DNA from: Bacteroides graminisolvens DSM 19988 = JCM 15093
Lineage (GTDB): Bacteria > Bacteroidota > Bacteroidia > Bacteroidales > Bacteroidaceae
DNA: 64,000 nucleotides
Assembly: GCF_000428125.1 (NCBI RefSeq)
Contig: NZ_ATZI01000014.1
Span: 1-64,000 of the forward strand
Reading direction: 5' to 3'
Of the stretch, positions 15,883-24,543 are shown in pieces. The translations under genes and the position numbers were made by a program. A model generated the notes under the pieces. That model did not search any database, was not told the origin of the DNA, and was given only the letters and a program-made list of their open reading frames with translations. Position 1 is the stretch's first letter. The number at the start of each line of letters is the position of its first letter.

Positions 15883-17166
15883 ATGAGTAAGAAATTCAAT
15901 CCGGAGACCTTGTGTGTTCAGGCGGGATGGACGCCTAAAAAAGGTGAGCCGCGTGTGTTGCCCATCTATCAGAGTACGACATTCAAATATGACACCAGCG
16001 AACAAATGGCCCGACTTTTCGACTTGGAGGAGAGCGGCTATTTTTATACTCGCTTACAGAACCCTACAAACGATGCTGTTGCTGCTAAAATAGCTGCGTT
16101 GGAAGGTGGTGTGGCGGCCATGCTTACGGCAAGCGGACAAGCGGCCAACTTCTACGCTATCTTTAACATTTGTCAGGCGGGCGATCATTTTGTGTGTTCA
16201 TCATCCATTTACGGTGGCACGTTTAACTTGTTTGCCGTTACACTCAAGAAACTGGGTATTGAGGTTACGTTTGTGAGCCCCGATGCTCCGGATGAGGAGA
16301 TTGAGAAAGCTTTTCAGGCTAACACGAAAGCGTTGTTCGGCGAAAGCATCTCTAACCCTTCTTTAGAGGTACTTGATATTGAAAAGTTTGCCCGCATTGC
16401 ACACAAGCAAGGAGTGCCGCTCATTGTTGACAATACCTTCCCTACTCCCATCAACTGCCGTCCGTTCGAATGGGGAGCAGATATCGTGGTGCATTCAACC
16501 ACCAAATACATGGACGGACATGCCACATCGGTTGGCGGCTGCATAGTAGATAGTGGTAACTTTGACTGGGATGCGCATGCCGATAAATTCCCCGGCCTTT
16601 GTACTCCCGACGAATCTTATCACGGATTAACTTATTCAAAAGCTTTCGGTAAGATGGCTTACATAACCAAAGCTACCGCACAATTAATGCGTGATTTGGG
16701 AAGTACTCAAAGTCCGCAAAATGCATTCTTGCTAAACATCGGATTGGAAACGTTGCATCTTCGTATGCCTCAACATTGTAAAAATGCACTCGCCGTTGCT
16801 ACCTATCTGCATAACAATGATAAGGTGGCTTGGGTTAATTATTGCGGCCTGCCCGATAACAAGTATTACGAACTAGCACAAAAATACATGCCCAATGGTT
16901 CATGCGGGGTAATCTCTTTCGGCTTAAAAGGTGGTCGGGAAGTGTCCATTCGTTTTATGGATGCCCTACAACTAGTAGCCATCGTTACACATGTGGCCGA
17001 CGCACGAACCTGCGTACTGCATCCGGCCAGTCACACGCACCGCCAGCTCACCGATGAACAGTTATTGGAAGCTGGAGTCCGACCCGATCTCATCCGTTTG
17101 TCGGTTGGTATAGAGAATGCCGATGATATCATAACAGATATCGAACAAGCATTAGAACAGATTTAA
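15883..17166 (+). CDS. O-acetylhomoserine aminocarboxypropyltransferase/cysteine synthase family
   Basis: A 427-residue PLP enzyme of the Cys/Met metabolism family, of MetY length. It makes homocysteine from O-acetylhomoserine and sulfide (direct sulfhydrylation) in methionine synthesis. Visible motifs are YTRLQNPTNDAVAAKIAALEGG, TASGQAA, the PLP-binding DNTFPTP, and the Schiff-base lysine in VVHSTTKYMDGHAT. The C-terminal part carries DARTCVLHPASHTHRQL and RLSVGIENADDI, typical of the sulfhydrylase branch. Single gene between its own promoter and a strong terminator. Confidence 0.9.
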   Translation: MSKKFNPETLCVQAGWTPKKGEPRVLPIYQSTTFKYDTSEQMARLFDLEESGYFYTRLQNPTNDAVAAKIAALEGGVAAMLTASGQAANFYAIFNICQAGDHFVCSSSIYGGTFNLFAVTLKKLGIEVTFVSPDAPDEEIEKAFQANTKALFGESISNPSLEVLDIEKFARIAHKQGVPLIVDNTFPTPINCRPFEWGADIVVHSTTKYMDGHATSVGGCIVDSGNFDWDAHADKFPGLCTPDESYHGLTYSKAFGKMAYITKATAQLMRDLGSTQSPQNAFLLNIGLETLHLRMPQHCKNALAVATYLHNNDKVAWVNYCGLPDNKYYELAQKYMPNGSCGVISFGLKGGREVSIRFMDALQLVAIVTHVADARTCVLHPASHTHRQLTDEQLLEAGVRPDLIRLSVGIENADDIITDIEQALEQI

Positions 17167-17200
17167 GTCCTTCGAAAGGATAGATACATAGTATATAAGG

Positions 17201-17235
17201 ACAGGGCTAAATAATTTAATAAAATTTAGCCCTGT
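17201..17235 (+). terminator. Intrinsic terminator
   Basis: ACAGGGCTAAAT (17201-17212) and ATTTAGCCCTGT (17224-17235) form a perfect 12-bp stem, followed by TTTGCATTT. Confidence 0.8.
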
Positions 17236-17293
17236 TTGCATTTAAATTAAAGCGAAATAAGGCAAAATAAAAACAATTCATCGCATTATTTGC

Positions 17294-17301
17294 TAAATTT
17301 G
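17294..17301 (+). promoter_or_regulatory. -7 promoter element for malic enzyme
   Basis: TAAATTTG matches TAnnTTTG, 35 bp before the ATG at 17337. Confidence 0.5.
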
Positions 17302-17336
17302 CGGGTAGATACTAATTTAAGCAATTATATTGGAAT

Positions 17337-19625
17337 ATGGCAAAAATTACAAAAGAAGCAGCCTTGCTTTACCACTCTCAAGGCAAACCCGGAAAGATTG
17401 AGGTTGTACCTACCAAACCTTACAGTACACAAACAGACTTATCACTGGCTTACTCTCCGGGTGTGGCTGAACCCTGTCTGGAAATAGAAAAGAATCCTCA
17501 GGATGCGTACAAATACACAGCTAAAGGAAATCTGGTCGCGGTTATCTCTAATGGTACAGCCGTACTGGGTTTGGGCGATATTGGCGCACTGAGCGGTAAG
17601 CCTGTAATGGAAGGAAAAGGATTGCTTTTTAAAATTTATGCCGGTATTGATGTATTCGACATTGAAATAGAAGAGAAAGATCCCGATAAATTCATTGAGG
17701 CTGTTAAAGCCATCGCTCCCACCTTTGGTGGTATCAATCTGGAAGATATAAAAGCACCGGAATGTTTCGAAATTGAAAGAAGACTTAAAGAAGAGCTGGA
17801 CATACCGGTGATGCACGATGACCAGCATGGCACGGCTATCATATCGAGTGCCGGACTGATCAACGCTCTGCAAGTAGCCAACAAAAAGATTGAGGATGTG
17901 AAGATCGTAGTGAATGGTGCGGGTGCTTCGGCTGTTTCCTGCACCAAACTTTATGTTTCACTCGGAGCTCGTCTGGAAAATATCGTCATGGTGGATAGCA
18001 AAGGTGTAATCAGCAAGAATCGCACCGATCTGAATGAGCAAAAACGGTATTTTGCTACAAACAGAACAGATATACACACGTTGGAAGAGGCTATAAAAGG
18101 TGCCGATGTATTTTTGGGCCTTTCAAGAGGCAATGTGTTGTCTCAGGATATGGTAAGAAGCATGGCTGCATCTCCCATTGTGTTTGCACTGGCCAATCCG
18201 GTTCCTGAAATATCTTACGAAGATGCCATGGCATCACGTCCCGACGTGCTGATGTCAACCGGCCGTTCCGACTATCCTAATCAGATTAACAATGTAATTG
18301 GATTCCCTTATATTTTCCGTGGTGCTCTGGATACTCAAGCTTCCGCTATCAATGAGGAGATGAAAATTGCTGCCGTCCACGCCATTGCGAACCTCGCCAA
18401 ACAGCCGGTACCTGATGTGGTAAATGCTGCATACCATGTGAATAACCTGACTTTCGGTCCGGAGTACTTCATTCCCAAACCGGTTGATCCCCGACTGATA
18501 ACAGAAGTATCTATGGCTGTGGCTAAAGCCGCCATGCAATCGGGTGTAGCACGCAAACAGATTGAAGACTGGGATGCTTACAAACTGCGTTTACGCGAGT
18601 TGATGGGTTATGAATCAAAGCTAACCCGCCAGCTATACGAAACAGCACGCCAAAACCCTCAAAGGGTGGTATTTGCAGAAGGTGGTCACCCAAACATGTT
18701 GAAAGCTGCCGTTGAAGCCAAGGCGGAAGGTATTTGTCATCCCGTTTTGTTAGGTAACGACGAAAAGATAGAGAAGTTGGCCAAAGAACTTGATTTGAAC
18801 CTGGAAGGTATTGAGATTGTGAATTTGCGACACGACCGTGAAACGGAGCGCCGCGAACGTTACGCTCACATATTAGCCGAGAAGCGCGCTCGCGAAGGTG
18901 CTACTTACGATGAAGCTAACGATAAGATGTTTGAGCGAAACTATTTCGGTATGATGATGGTGGAAACGGGTGATGCCGATGCTATGATAACCGGCTTGTA
19001 CACCAAGTATACCAACACGATAAAGGTGGCAAAAGAAGTAATCGGAATCAGGTCTGAATATAAACACTTCGGCACCATGCACATCCTGAACTCAAAAAAG
19101 GGAACGTACTTCTTGGCCGACACGCTGATTAACCGCCATCCCGACACGGACACACTCATCGATGTAGCCAAACTGGCAGAGCACACCGTGCGGTTCTTCA
19201 ACCATACTCCCATAATGGCTATGCTTTCTTATTCGAACTTTGGTTCCGACCAGGCGGGCAGTCCGGCAAAAGTGCACGAAGCAGTTTCCTTTATGCACAA
19301 AAATTATCCTGAATTAGCCATAGATGGAGAAATGCAGGTTAACTTTGCCATGAACACGGAATTAAGAGACGCTAAATATCCGTTTACACGTTTGAAAGGT
19401 AAGGATGTAAATACGCTGATATTCCCGAACCTAAGTTCTGCGAATTCCGGTTATAAACTCATTCAGGCAATGACGGACACCGAACTCATTGGCCCTATTC
19501 AGATGGGGTTGAATAAACCGATTCATTTCACAGATATTGAAAGCTCGGTTCGTGACATAGTGAACATTACTGCAGTTGCAGTGATTGATGCCTTAGTTGA
19601 TAAGAAAAAAGCCAGTATCAAATGA
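17337..19625 (+). CDS. maeB: NADP-dependent malic enzyme with phosphotransacetylase-like C-terminal domain (MaeB type)
   Basis: The protein has 762 residues, the usual length of MaeB-type fusions. Malate is decarboxylated to pyruvate with NAD(P). Residues about 1-165 are the malic domain ([26 protein letters not shown]; metal and malate site [13 protein letters not shown]). Residues about 170-420 are the NAD-binding domain ([22 protein letters not shown]). Residues about 430-760 are a Pta-like domain ([28 protein letters not shown]), which in relatives is catalytically dead and regulatory. The stop overlaps the start of a small membrane-protein gene by an ATGA junction. Confidence 0.93.
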   Translation: MAKITKEAALLYHSQGKPGKIEVVPTKPYSTQTDLSLAYSPGVAEPCLEIEKNPQDAYKYTAKGNLVAVISNGTAVLGLGDIGALSGKPVMEGKGLLFKIYAGIDVFDIEIEEKDPDKFIEAVKAIAPTFGGINLEDIKAPECFEIERRLKEELDIPVMHDDQHGTAIISSAGLINALQVANKKIEDVKIVVNGAGASAVSCTKLYVSLGARLENIVMVDSKGVISKNRTDLNEQKRYFATNRTDIHTLEEAIKGADVFLGLSRGNVLSQDMVRSMAASPIVFALANPVPEISYEDAMASRPDVLMSTGRSDYPNQINNVIGFPYIFRGALDTQASAINEEMKIAAVHAIANLAKQPVPDVVNAAYHVNNLTFGPEYFIPKPVDPRLITEVSMAVAKAAMQSGVARKQIEDWDAYKLRLRELMGYESKLTRQLYETARQNPQRVVFAEGGHPNMLKAAVEAKAEGICHPVLLGNDEKIEKLAKELDLNLEGIEIVNLRHDRETERRERYAHILAEKRAREGATYDEANDKMFERNYFGMMMVETGDADAMITGLYTKYTNTIKVAKEVIGIRSEYKHFGTMHILNSKKGTYFLADTLINRHPDTDTLIDVAKLAEHTVRFFNHTPIMAMLSYSNFGSDQAGSPAKVHEAVSFMHKNYPELAIDGEMQVNFAMNTELRDAKYPFTRLKGKDVNTLIFPNLSSANSGYKLIQAMTDTELIGPIQMGLNKPIHFTDIESSVRDIVNITAVAVIDALVDKKKASIK

Positions 19626-19795
19626 AACGTAAATTGTCCAAAACACAAATAGTATGCATTATCCTTTTATGGGTGGCATTGTGTTACCTGGTTTTGGTTA
19701 ATGCAAAGCAAATTGATGGACCAACGATTGTTATGTTACTCATATCGGGTGGATTCGTCTTTATTCCGGTTTACAAGTCTCTAAAGAAAGGATAA
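19622..19795 (+). CDS. 57-residue two-helix membrane protein coupled to malic enzyme
   Basis: An ATG at 19622 overlaps the TGA of the malic enzyme gene (ATGA) and opens a 57-codon frame ending TAA at 19793-19795. The product starts [20 protein letters not shown] and has two predicted TM segments (IVCIILLWVALCYLVLV, about residues 10-26; IVMLLISGGFVFIPVY, about 36-51) with basic ends (MKRKLSK; KSLKKG), giving an N-in/C-in hairpin. A perfect terminator follows within 25 bp, so it closes the operon. The position, coupling and clean hydrophobic pattern argue for a real gene. No family was recognised. Confidence 0.7.
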   Translation: MKRKLSKTQIVCIILLWVALCYLVLVNAKQIDGPTIVMLLISGGFVFIPVYKSLKKG

Positions 19796-19819
19796 ATAGT
19801 ATCTATTTTATAACTTAAA

Positions 19820-19853
19820 GGCGATTAAATGTACTAATTGACATTTAATCGCC
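19820..19853 (+). terminator. Intrinsic terminator
   Basis: GGCGATTAAATGT (19820-19832) pairs perfectly over 13 bp with ACATTTAATCGCC (19841-19853), followed by TATTTTATTTAT. Confidence 0.85.
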
Positions 19854-19871
19854 TATTTTATTTATAAATTG

Positions 19872-19902
19872 TTTGAGAAAACATTTTTTATATCTATTTT
19901 TG
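19872..19902 (+). promoter_or_regulatory. Bacteroidetes -33/-7 promoter of glutamate dehydrogenase
   Basis: TTTG at 19872-19875 and TATTTTTG at 19895-19902 are separated by 19 bp, a textbook Bacteroides promoter. It gives a leader of about 40 nt before the ATG at 19947. Confidence 0.75.
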
Positions 19903-19946
19903 CAACCGCTAACTAATTTACAACAACCAACAAAAGATTTATTCTA

Positions 19947-21281
19947 ATGAATGCAGCTAAAGTTTTAGACACTCTGAAGCTTCGTTTTCCGAACGAACCA
20001 GAGTACCACCAGGCAGTTGAAGAAGTTCTGGCTACCATCGAAGAAGAGTACAACAAGCACCCTGAGTTTGACAAAGCGAATCTGATTGAGCGTTTGTGCA
20101 TACCCGACAGAGTATACCAGTTCAGAGTTACTTGGGTAGACGACAAAGGTAACGTGCAAACAAACATGGGTTACCGTGTGCAGCACAACAATGCGATTGG
20201 TCCGTACAAAGGCGGAATCCGCTTCCATAGCTCGGTTAACTTGTCAATCTTGAAGTTCCTGGCTTTTGAACAAACATTCAAAAACTCGTTGACTACTCTA
20301 CCTATGGGTGGTGGTAAAGGGGGATCTGATTTCTCTCCACGTGGTAAATCGAACGGAGAAGTGATGCGTTTCATACAATCGTTCATGCTTGAACTTTGGC
20401 GCCACATTGGTCCTGAAACTGACGTACCTGCCGGTGACATCGGTGTTGGCGGACGCGAAGTGGGTTTCATGTTCGGTATGTATAAAAAACTCACTCGTGA
20501 ATTTACAGGTACTTTCACTGGTAAAGGTCGTGAGTTCGGTGGTTCATTGATCCGTCCCGAAGCTACCGGATACGGTAACATCTACTTCCTGATGGAAATG
20601 CTGAAAATGAAAGGAACTGATTTGAAAGGTAAAGTTTGTACTATTTCGGGTTCAGGTAACGTAGCTCAGTATACTGCTGAAAAAGTATTGGAACTGGGTG
20701 GTAAGGTAGTCACAATGTCTGACTCTGACGGATACATCTATGATCCGGCCGGAATTGACAAAGAAAAACTGGACTACATCATGGAATTAAAGAATGTATA
20801 CCGTGGACGTATCCGCGAGTATGCCGACAAATATGGTTGTAAATATGTGGAAGGAGCTAAACCTTGGGGTGAAAAGTGCGATATCGCTCTTCCTTCGGCA
20901 ACTCAGAATGAGTTAAACGGCGATCATGCACGCGAACTGGTAGCCAACGGATGTATGGCTGTAAGTGAAGGTGCCAACATGCCTTCTACTCCTGAAGCTA
21001 TCAAAGTATTCCAAGATGCTAAGATATTATATGCTCCGGGTAAAGCAGCCAATGCTGGTGGAGTATCGGTTTCTGGTCTTGAAATGACTCAGAACTCCAT
21101 CAAACTTAGCTGGAGCGAAAAAGAAGTGGATGACAAACTGAAAGATATCATGAAAAGCATTCACGAAGCTTGTGTTCAATATGGTACTGAAGCCGACGGA
21201 TACGTTAACTACGTAAAAGGTGCTAACGTGGCAGGCTTTATGAAAGTAGCGAAAGCTATGATGGCACAAGGTATTTTATAA
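19947..21281 (+). CDS. gdhA: Hexameric glutamate dehydrogenase (first copy)
   Basis: The protein has 444 residues, the size of family I hexameric enzymes, converting 2-oxoglutarate plus ammonia to glutamate. The N-terminal domain has QFRVTWVDDKGNVQTNMGYRVQHNNAIGPYKGGIRFH, LPMGGGKGGSDFSPRGKS with the catalytic Lys, and PAGDIGVGGREVG. The dinucleotide domain starts CTISGSGNVAQYTAEK, and NAGGVSVSGLEM is the conserved C-terminal part. It has a strong own promoter and terminator. A second, very similar gene lies at 26777. Coenzyme preference (NADPH or dual) cannot be fixed by eye; the dinucleotide-binding Gly motif here is SGSGNV rather than SGFGNV. Confidence 0.93.
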   Translation: MNAAKVLDTLKLRFPNEPEYHQAVEEVLATIEEEYNKHPEFDKANLIERLCIPDRVYQFRVTWVDDKGNVQTNMGYRVQHNNAIGPYKGGIRFHSSVNLSILKFLAFEQTFKNSLTTLPMGGGKGGSDFSPRGKSNGEVMRFIQSFMLELWRHIGPETDVPAGDIGVGGREVGFMFGMYKKLTREFTGTFTGKGREFGGSLIRPEATGYGNIYFLMEMLKMKGTDLKGKVCTISGSGNVAQYTAEKVLELGGKVVTMSDSDGYIYDPAGIDKEKLDYIMELKNVYRGRIREYADKYGCKYVEGAKPWGEKCDIALPSATQNELNGDHARELVANGCMAVSEGANMPSTPEAIKVFQDAKILYAPGKAANAGGVSVSGLEMTQNSIKLSWSEKEVDDKLKDIMKSIHEACVQYGTEADGYVNYVKGANVAGFMKVAKAMMAQGIL

Positions 21282-21304
21282 TCTTCTCTCTCTCTTATAA
21301 AAAT

Positions 21305-21342
21305 GAAAGAGGCCGGCCCTTTAGGGATTACCGGTCTCTTTC
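21305..21342. terminator. Bidirectional intrinsic terminator
   Basis: GAAAGAGGCCGG (21305-21316) pairs, with one G-U, with CCGGTCTCTTTC (21331-21342) between the convergent gdhA and ATP-grasp genes. Confidence 0.7.
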
Positions 21343-21364
21343 TCATATATTCTGTATCACATGA

Positions 21365-24325
21365 TCACAAAAGGGGTTTCAGGACAACTCCTTGTTTTTT
21401 TCTTCCATCCATTTTGATAACCAGAGGGTTAGCAAAACGCACATGTCTGAGAAACTTAGTCTCCGTAACAGCAGGTTGGACATTTAGAAATTTCTGATCG
21501 TATACTCCCTCATTAATGAAGGCATTAATCGTAAAATAACCCACACCAAACGAGGTGAGATTCTGAAAGAAATGAGTGCCTTGACTCGGATCAACCCTAT
21601 AATTGGTGAGTCCGGCTTCAATAATAACCTTAGCAGCCGAAATATGCGGCCATTTCACCGGAATGCCCAACCAAGTATCACTACTACCCCATCTTCCGGG
21701 TCCTACCAGCACATAATTGCGTCCCTCGGCAAGAAACTGTTTATTCAACTTTTCAATTTCATAAGCGATGAATTGATTGTTAGAAGCCGAATAGTTATCT
21801 GTCTTAACGTATACCACATCATATACATCATTCATGATGCCGTTACCAAGCGAATTTGCGGAACGGAAAAGAGTTTCTTCGTCGGGTATGGCCGATAAAT
21901 CTTCATCAATTACTTCCTTGCAATCTACAATGGGACGAATCTGCAACAGATAAAAAGCGCCCGAACGACTATCATGATCCATGTTAGCAGCAAATTCAAT
22001 CTCTACAGGGCGGCGCATCTCCATTTCACCATATTTAAGTACCAATCGTAAAATACGAGCCAGCGGAAAGACGTCATGCTGCAATATATTCGCAAACGTA
22101 ATCACTTTACGTCCGCCGGGATAGAGTCCGTCACGTATCACTTGATCATACGGATCAAACGTAGAAGCGATGTATTGCAAAGAGCCGTCACTTTCAGCCT
22201 CCTTCACATGACACTTCAGCAAGTTGAACCCGTCGTCTATAGAGAAGTCTTGTCCTGCATTCTTCAAATCGAGTGCATAAAAACGAGTCTGTGTTTCTTT
22301 CAACGCAATATCCAGTTCACTGGTTTGCAACACCTGGTTAGGGTGGTAAGGAGAGAAACGAAGAGTCATTCCGCCATCTACAATATATTTGCCCAATCCT
22401 AACGCCAAATTAACCGTTCCTTCCTCGGGTTTCTCGTTTCCGATAGGATAGTAATTCAACGAACGTGCCACTCCCGACATGGAAGGATAATATTTGTCGC
22501 CATACTGAGTACCCACTACTTCCTGAAGAATAACGGCCATCTTCTCCTGATCAATAACATTGGAAGTAGCCTGCATATAAGCCTTACTGTCTTTGAAGTA
22601 GACAGAAGCATATACCCCTTTGATAGAGTCTGATAACATGCGTAACATCTCGTACTTATCGTCCAGATAAGGAATCATGTAGGTATTATAAATCCCGGCA
22701 AAAGGCTGGTAATGAGAATCTTCCAACAGGCTCGACGAACGAATGGCGATAGGAGATTTCACTACATCCATAAACGTAAGGAAGTCATCAACCAATCCGT
22801 CGGGTAACTTTGCTTTCAGAAAATACCTCAATATCATATCATCATCCATATCAGAAAGCGCTACCTGATACAGGTTATTTGACTCCATAAATTCATCGAA
22901 CACATCGGTGCAAAGCACTACTGTTTTGGGAATCACCACACGTGCATTTTCAAACTCTTCGAATTCAGGATGACGTTTCACCATGTTGTCAATAAATGCC
23001 AATCCACGCCCCTTACCTCCAAGAGAGCCTTCGCCGATACGAGCAAAATTAGAGTAGCGGTCAAAACGGTCGCGCTTAAAAATAGCCACCACACCCTGAT
23101 TCTTCATCTTACGGTATTTCACTATCGCCTCAAAAATAATTCTACGGTGAGCGTCGAGATCTTGTAAACTATCCCACGTAATAGGCTTCAAAAACTCCGC
23201 TATGGGAAACATGGCACGCGAGTACAACCATTTAGAGATGTGATTGCGGCTGATGTGATACAAAAAAGATTCGGCAGGAACAGCAAAAATGATATTTTGA
23301 AGTTCTTTGAGGTTTTGTACTTTCGCTATCTTTTCCAACGTATCCGGATTGCGAAACACAAAATCACCGAAACCAAAATTATCGGCTACCGTCTGCCTCA
23401 GGTCCACATCCATCTTTTTGGAGTTTTTATCAATAAAACTAGCTCCATACTTAGATGCGTATGCCGCATTGTCGGCTTCGGACGATTGAATAATAAGTGG
23501 AATAAAGGGATCTTCCCTACGGATTTCATCACATAGCTTAATTCCCGCCAATGCATCCTTTTTCCCTTGTCGGGGAAAACGCACATCCGTAATCACTCCC
23601 AATACATTATTCTTATATCGGTAATATATTTCGGTTGCCTCCTCGTAAGTACGGGCCAATACGATCTTCGGACGTCCACGCATGCGCAACGTACGTTGGT
23701 GAGCGTTGAGAGCTTCGGTAGAAAATTCCTGGCTCTGCTTTAACACGAACTTATATAAATTAGGCAATACGGAAGAATAAAAACGAATACCATCTTCCAC
23801 CAAAAGAATAAGCTGAACTCCCACTTCGGCTACGTCGTGTTCCAGATTCATTTTATCCTCAATCAGTTTGATAATGGAAAGGAGTAAGTCCGTGTTACCG
23901 AGCCAACAGAATATATAATCGAACGCACTAAGATCCTCATTGGCTATTCGTTTGGTTATGCCGTGGCTAAAAGGAGTCAGCACCACAATAGGAAGATGAG
24001 AATAACAAGCTTTGATGTGACGGCCAATACTGAAAGCATCATTGTCGCCAATACCCGGCATACAGATAACCAAGTCAAAAGGAATGTTGGCCAATAGCAT
24101 CAACGCCTCTTCCTCTGTAGATACTTGCGAGAAGCGCGGAGGGTAACGTAATGACAACGACGTATACTCATTGAATATTTTTTCGTCAACCCGACCGTCA
24201 TCTTCCAACATGAAAGCATCGTAAGGGTTGGCAATGAGAAGTACGTTAAAAATACGCCGGGTCATCAAGTTAACAAACTGCGTATCTTTAAAGTAAAGCT
24301 GATTCAGTTTAAGTTTGCTGAGCAT
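21365..24325 (-). CDS. Tandem receiver-like domains fused to a PEP synthase-type ATP-grasp domain
   Basis: The protein has 986 residues. Residues about 24-155 and 170-315 look like two degenerate CheY-fold domains (NVLLIANP...DLVICMPG at 84-91; ILLVEDGIRFYSS at 173-185 and VLGVITDVRFP at 241-251). Residues about 410-840 are the PPDK/PEP-synthase N-terminal ATP-binding domain: GEGSLGGKGRG at 431-441, SPIAIRSSSLLEDS at 524-537, and the later EIEFAAN and LLQIRPIVD. The usual swivelling phosphohistidine domain and the C-terminal PEP TIM barrel are absent, replaced by a conserved tail (LVGPGRWGSSDTWLGIPV). It is therefore not a true PEP synthase. A phosphotransfer or signalling role is inference. 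Single gene between gdhA and prolyl oligopeptidase. Confidence 0.75.
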   Translation of the reverse strand: MLSKLKLNQLYFKDTQFVNLMTRRIFNVLLIANPYDAFMLEDDGRVDEKIFNEYTSLSLRYPPRFSQVSTEEEALMLLANIPFDLVICMPGIGDNDAFSIGRHIKACYSHLPIVVLTPFSHGITKRIANEDLSAFDYIFCWLGNTDLLLSIIKLIEDKMNLEHDVAEVGVQLILLVEDGIRFYSSVLPNLYKFVLKQSQEFSTEALNAHQRTLRMRGRPKIVLARTYEEATEIYYRYKNNVLGVITDVRFPRQGKKDALAGIKLCDEIRREDPFIPLIIQSSEADNAAYASKYGASFIDKNSKKMDVDLRQTVADNFGFGDFVFRNPDTLEKIAKVQNLKELQNIIFAVPAESFLYHISRNHISKWLYSRAMFPIAEFLKPITWDSLQDLDAHRRIIFEAIVKYRKMKNQGVVAIFKRDRFDRYSNFARIGEGSLGGKGRGLAFIDNMVKRHPEFEEFENARVVIPKTVVLCTDVFDEFMESNNLYQVALSDMDDDMILRYFLKAKLPDGLVDDFLTFMDVVKSPIAIRSSSLLEDSHYQPFAGIYNTYMIPYLDDKYEMLRMLSDSIKGVYASVYFKDSKAYMQATSNVIDQEKMAVILQEVVGTQYGDKYYPSMSGVARSLNYYPIGNEKPEEGTVNLALGLGKYIVDGGMTLRFSPYHPNQVLQTSELDIALKETQTRFYALDLKNAGQDFSIDDGFNLLKCHVKEAESDGSLQYIASTFDPYDQVIRDGLYPGGRKVITFANILQHDVFPLARILRLVLKYGEMEMRRPVEIEFAANMDHDSRSGAFYLLQIRPIVDCKEVIDEDLSAIPDEETLFRSANSLGNGIMNDVYDVVYVKTDNYSASNNQFIAYEIEKLNKQFLAEGRNYVLVGPGRWGSSDTWLGIPVKWPHISAAKVIIEAGLTNYRVDPSQGTHFFQNLTSFGVGYFTINAFINEGVYDQKFLNVQPAVTETKFLRHVRFANPLVIKMDGRKKQGVVLKPLL

Positions 24326-24543
24326 AATTCCTTCATTTATGAAAATGGGTTATACTCACAAAATTCGGTTTTTTAATCCGAACCAACAATAAAATACGTC
24401 ATTTTATCCTCTACCAAGTCCTTTTTATTACTTTTCGAAACAGTTGTAGAAAGTTTCAATCAGTTAACATGCATAATAGTTGCATATATTATAAATAATA
24501 CCGAATATTGTTGTATAATCATTTATTAAAATCATAGCGCAAC

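Noticed and set aside
21365..24325. Annotation as phosphoenolpyruvate synthase
   Set aside because: The phosphohistidine and PEP-binding domains are missing; only the ATP-grasp part is shared.
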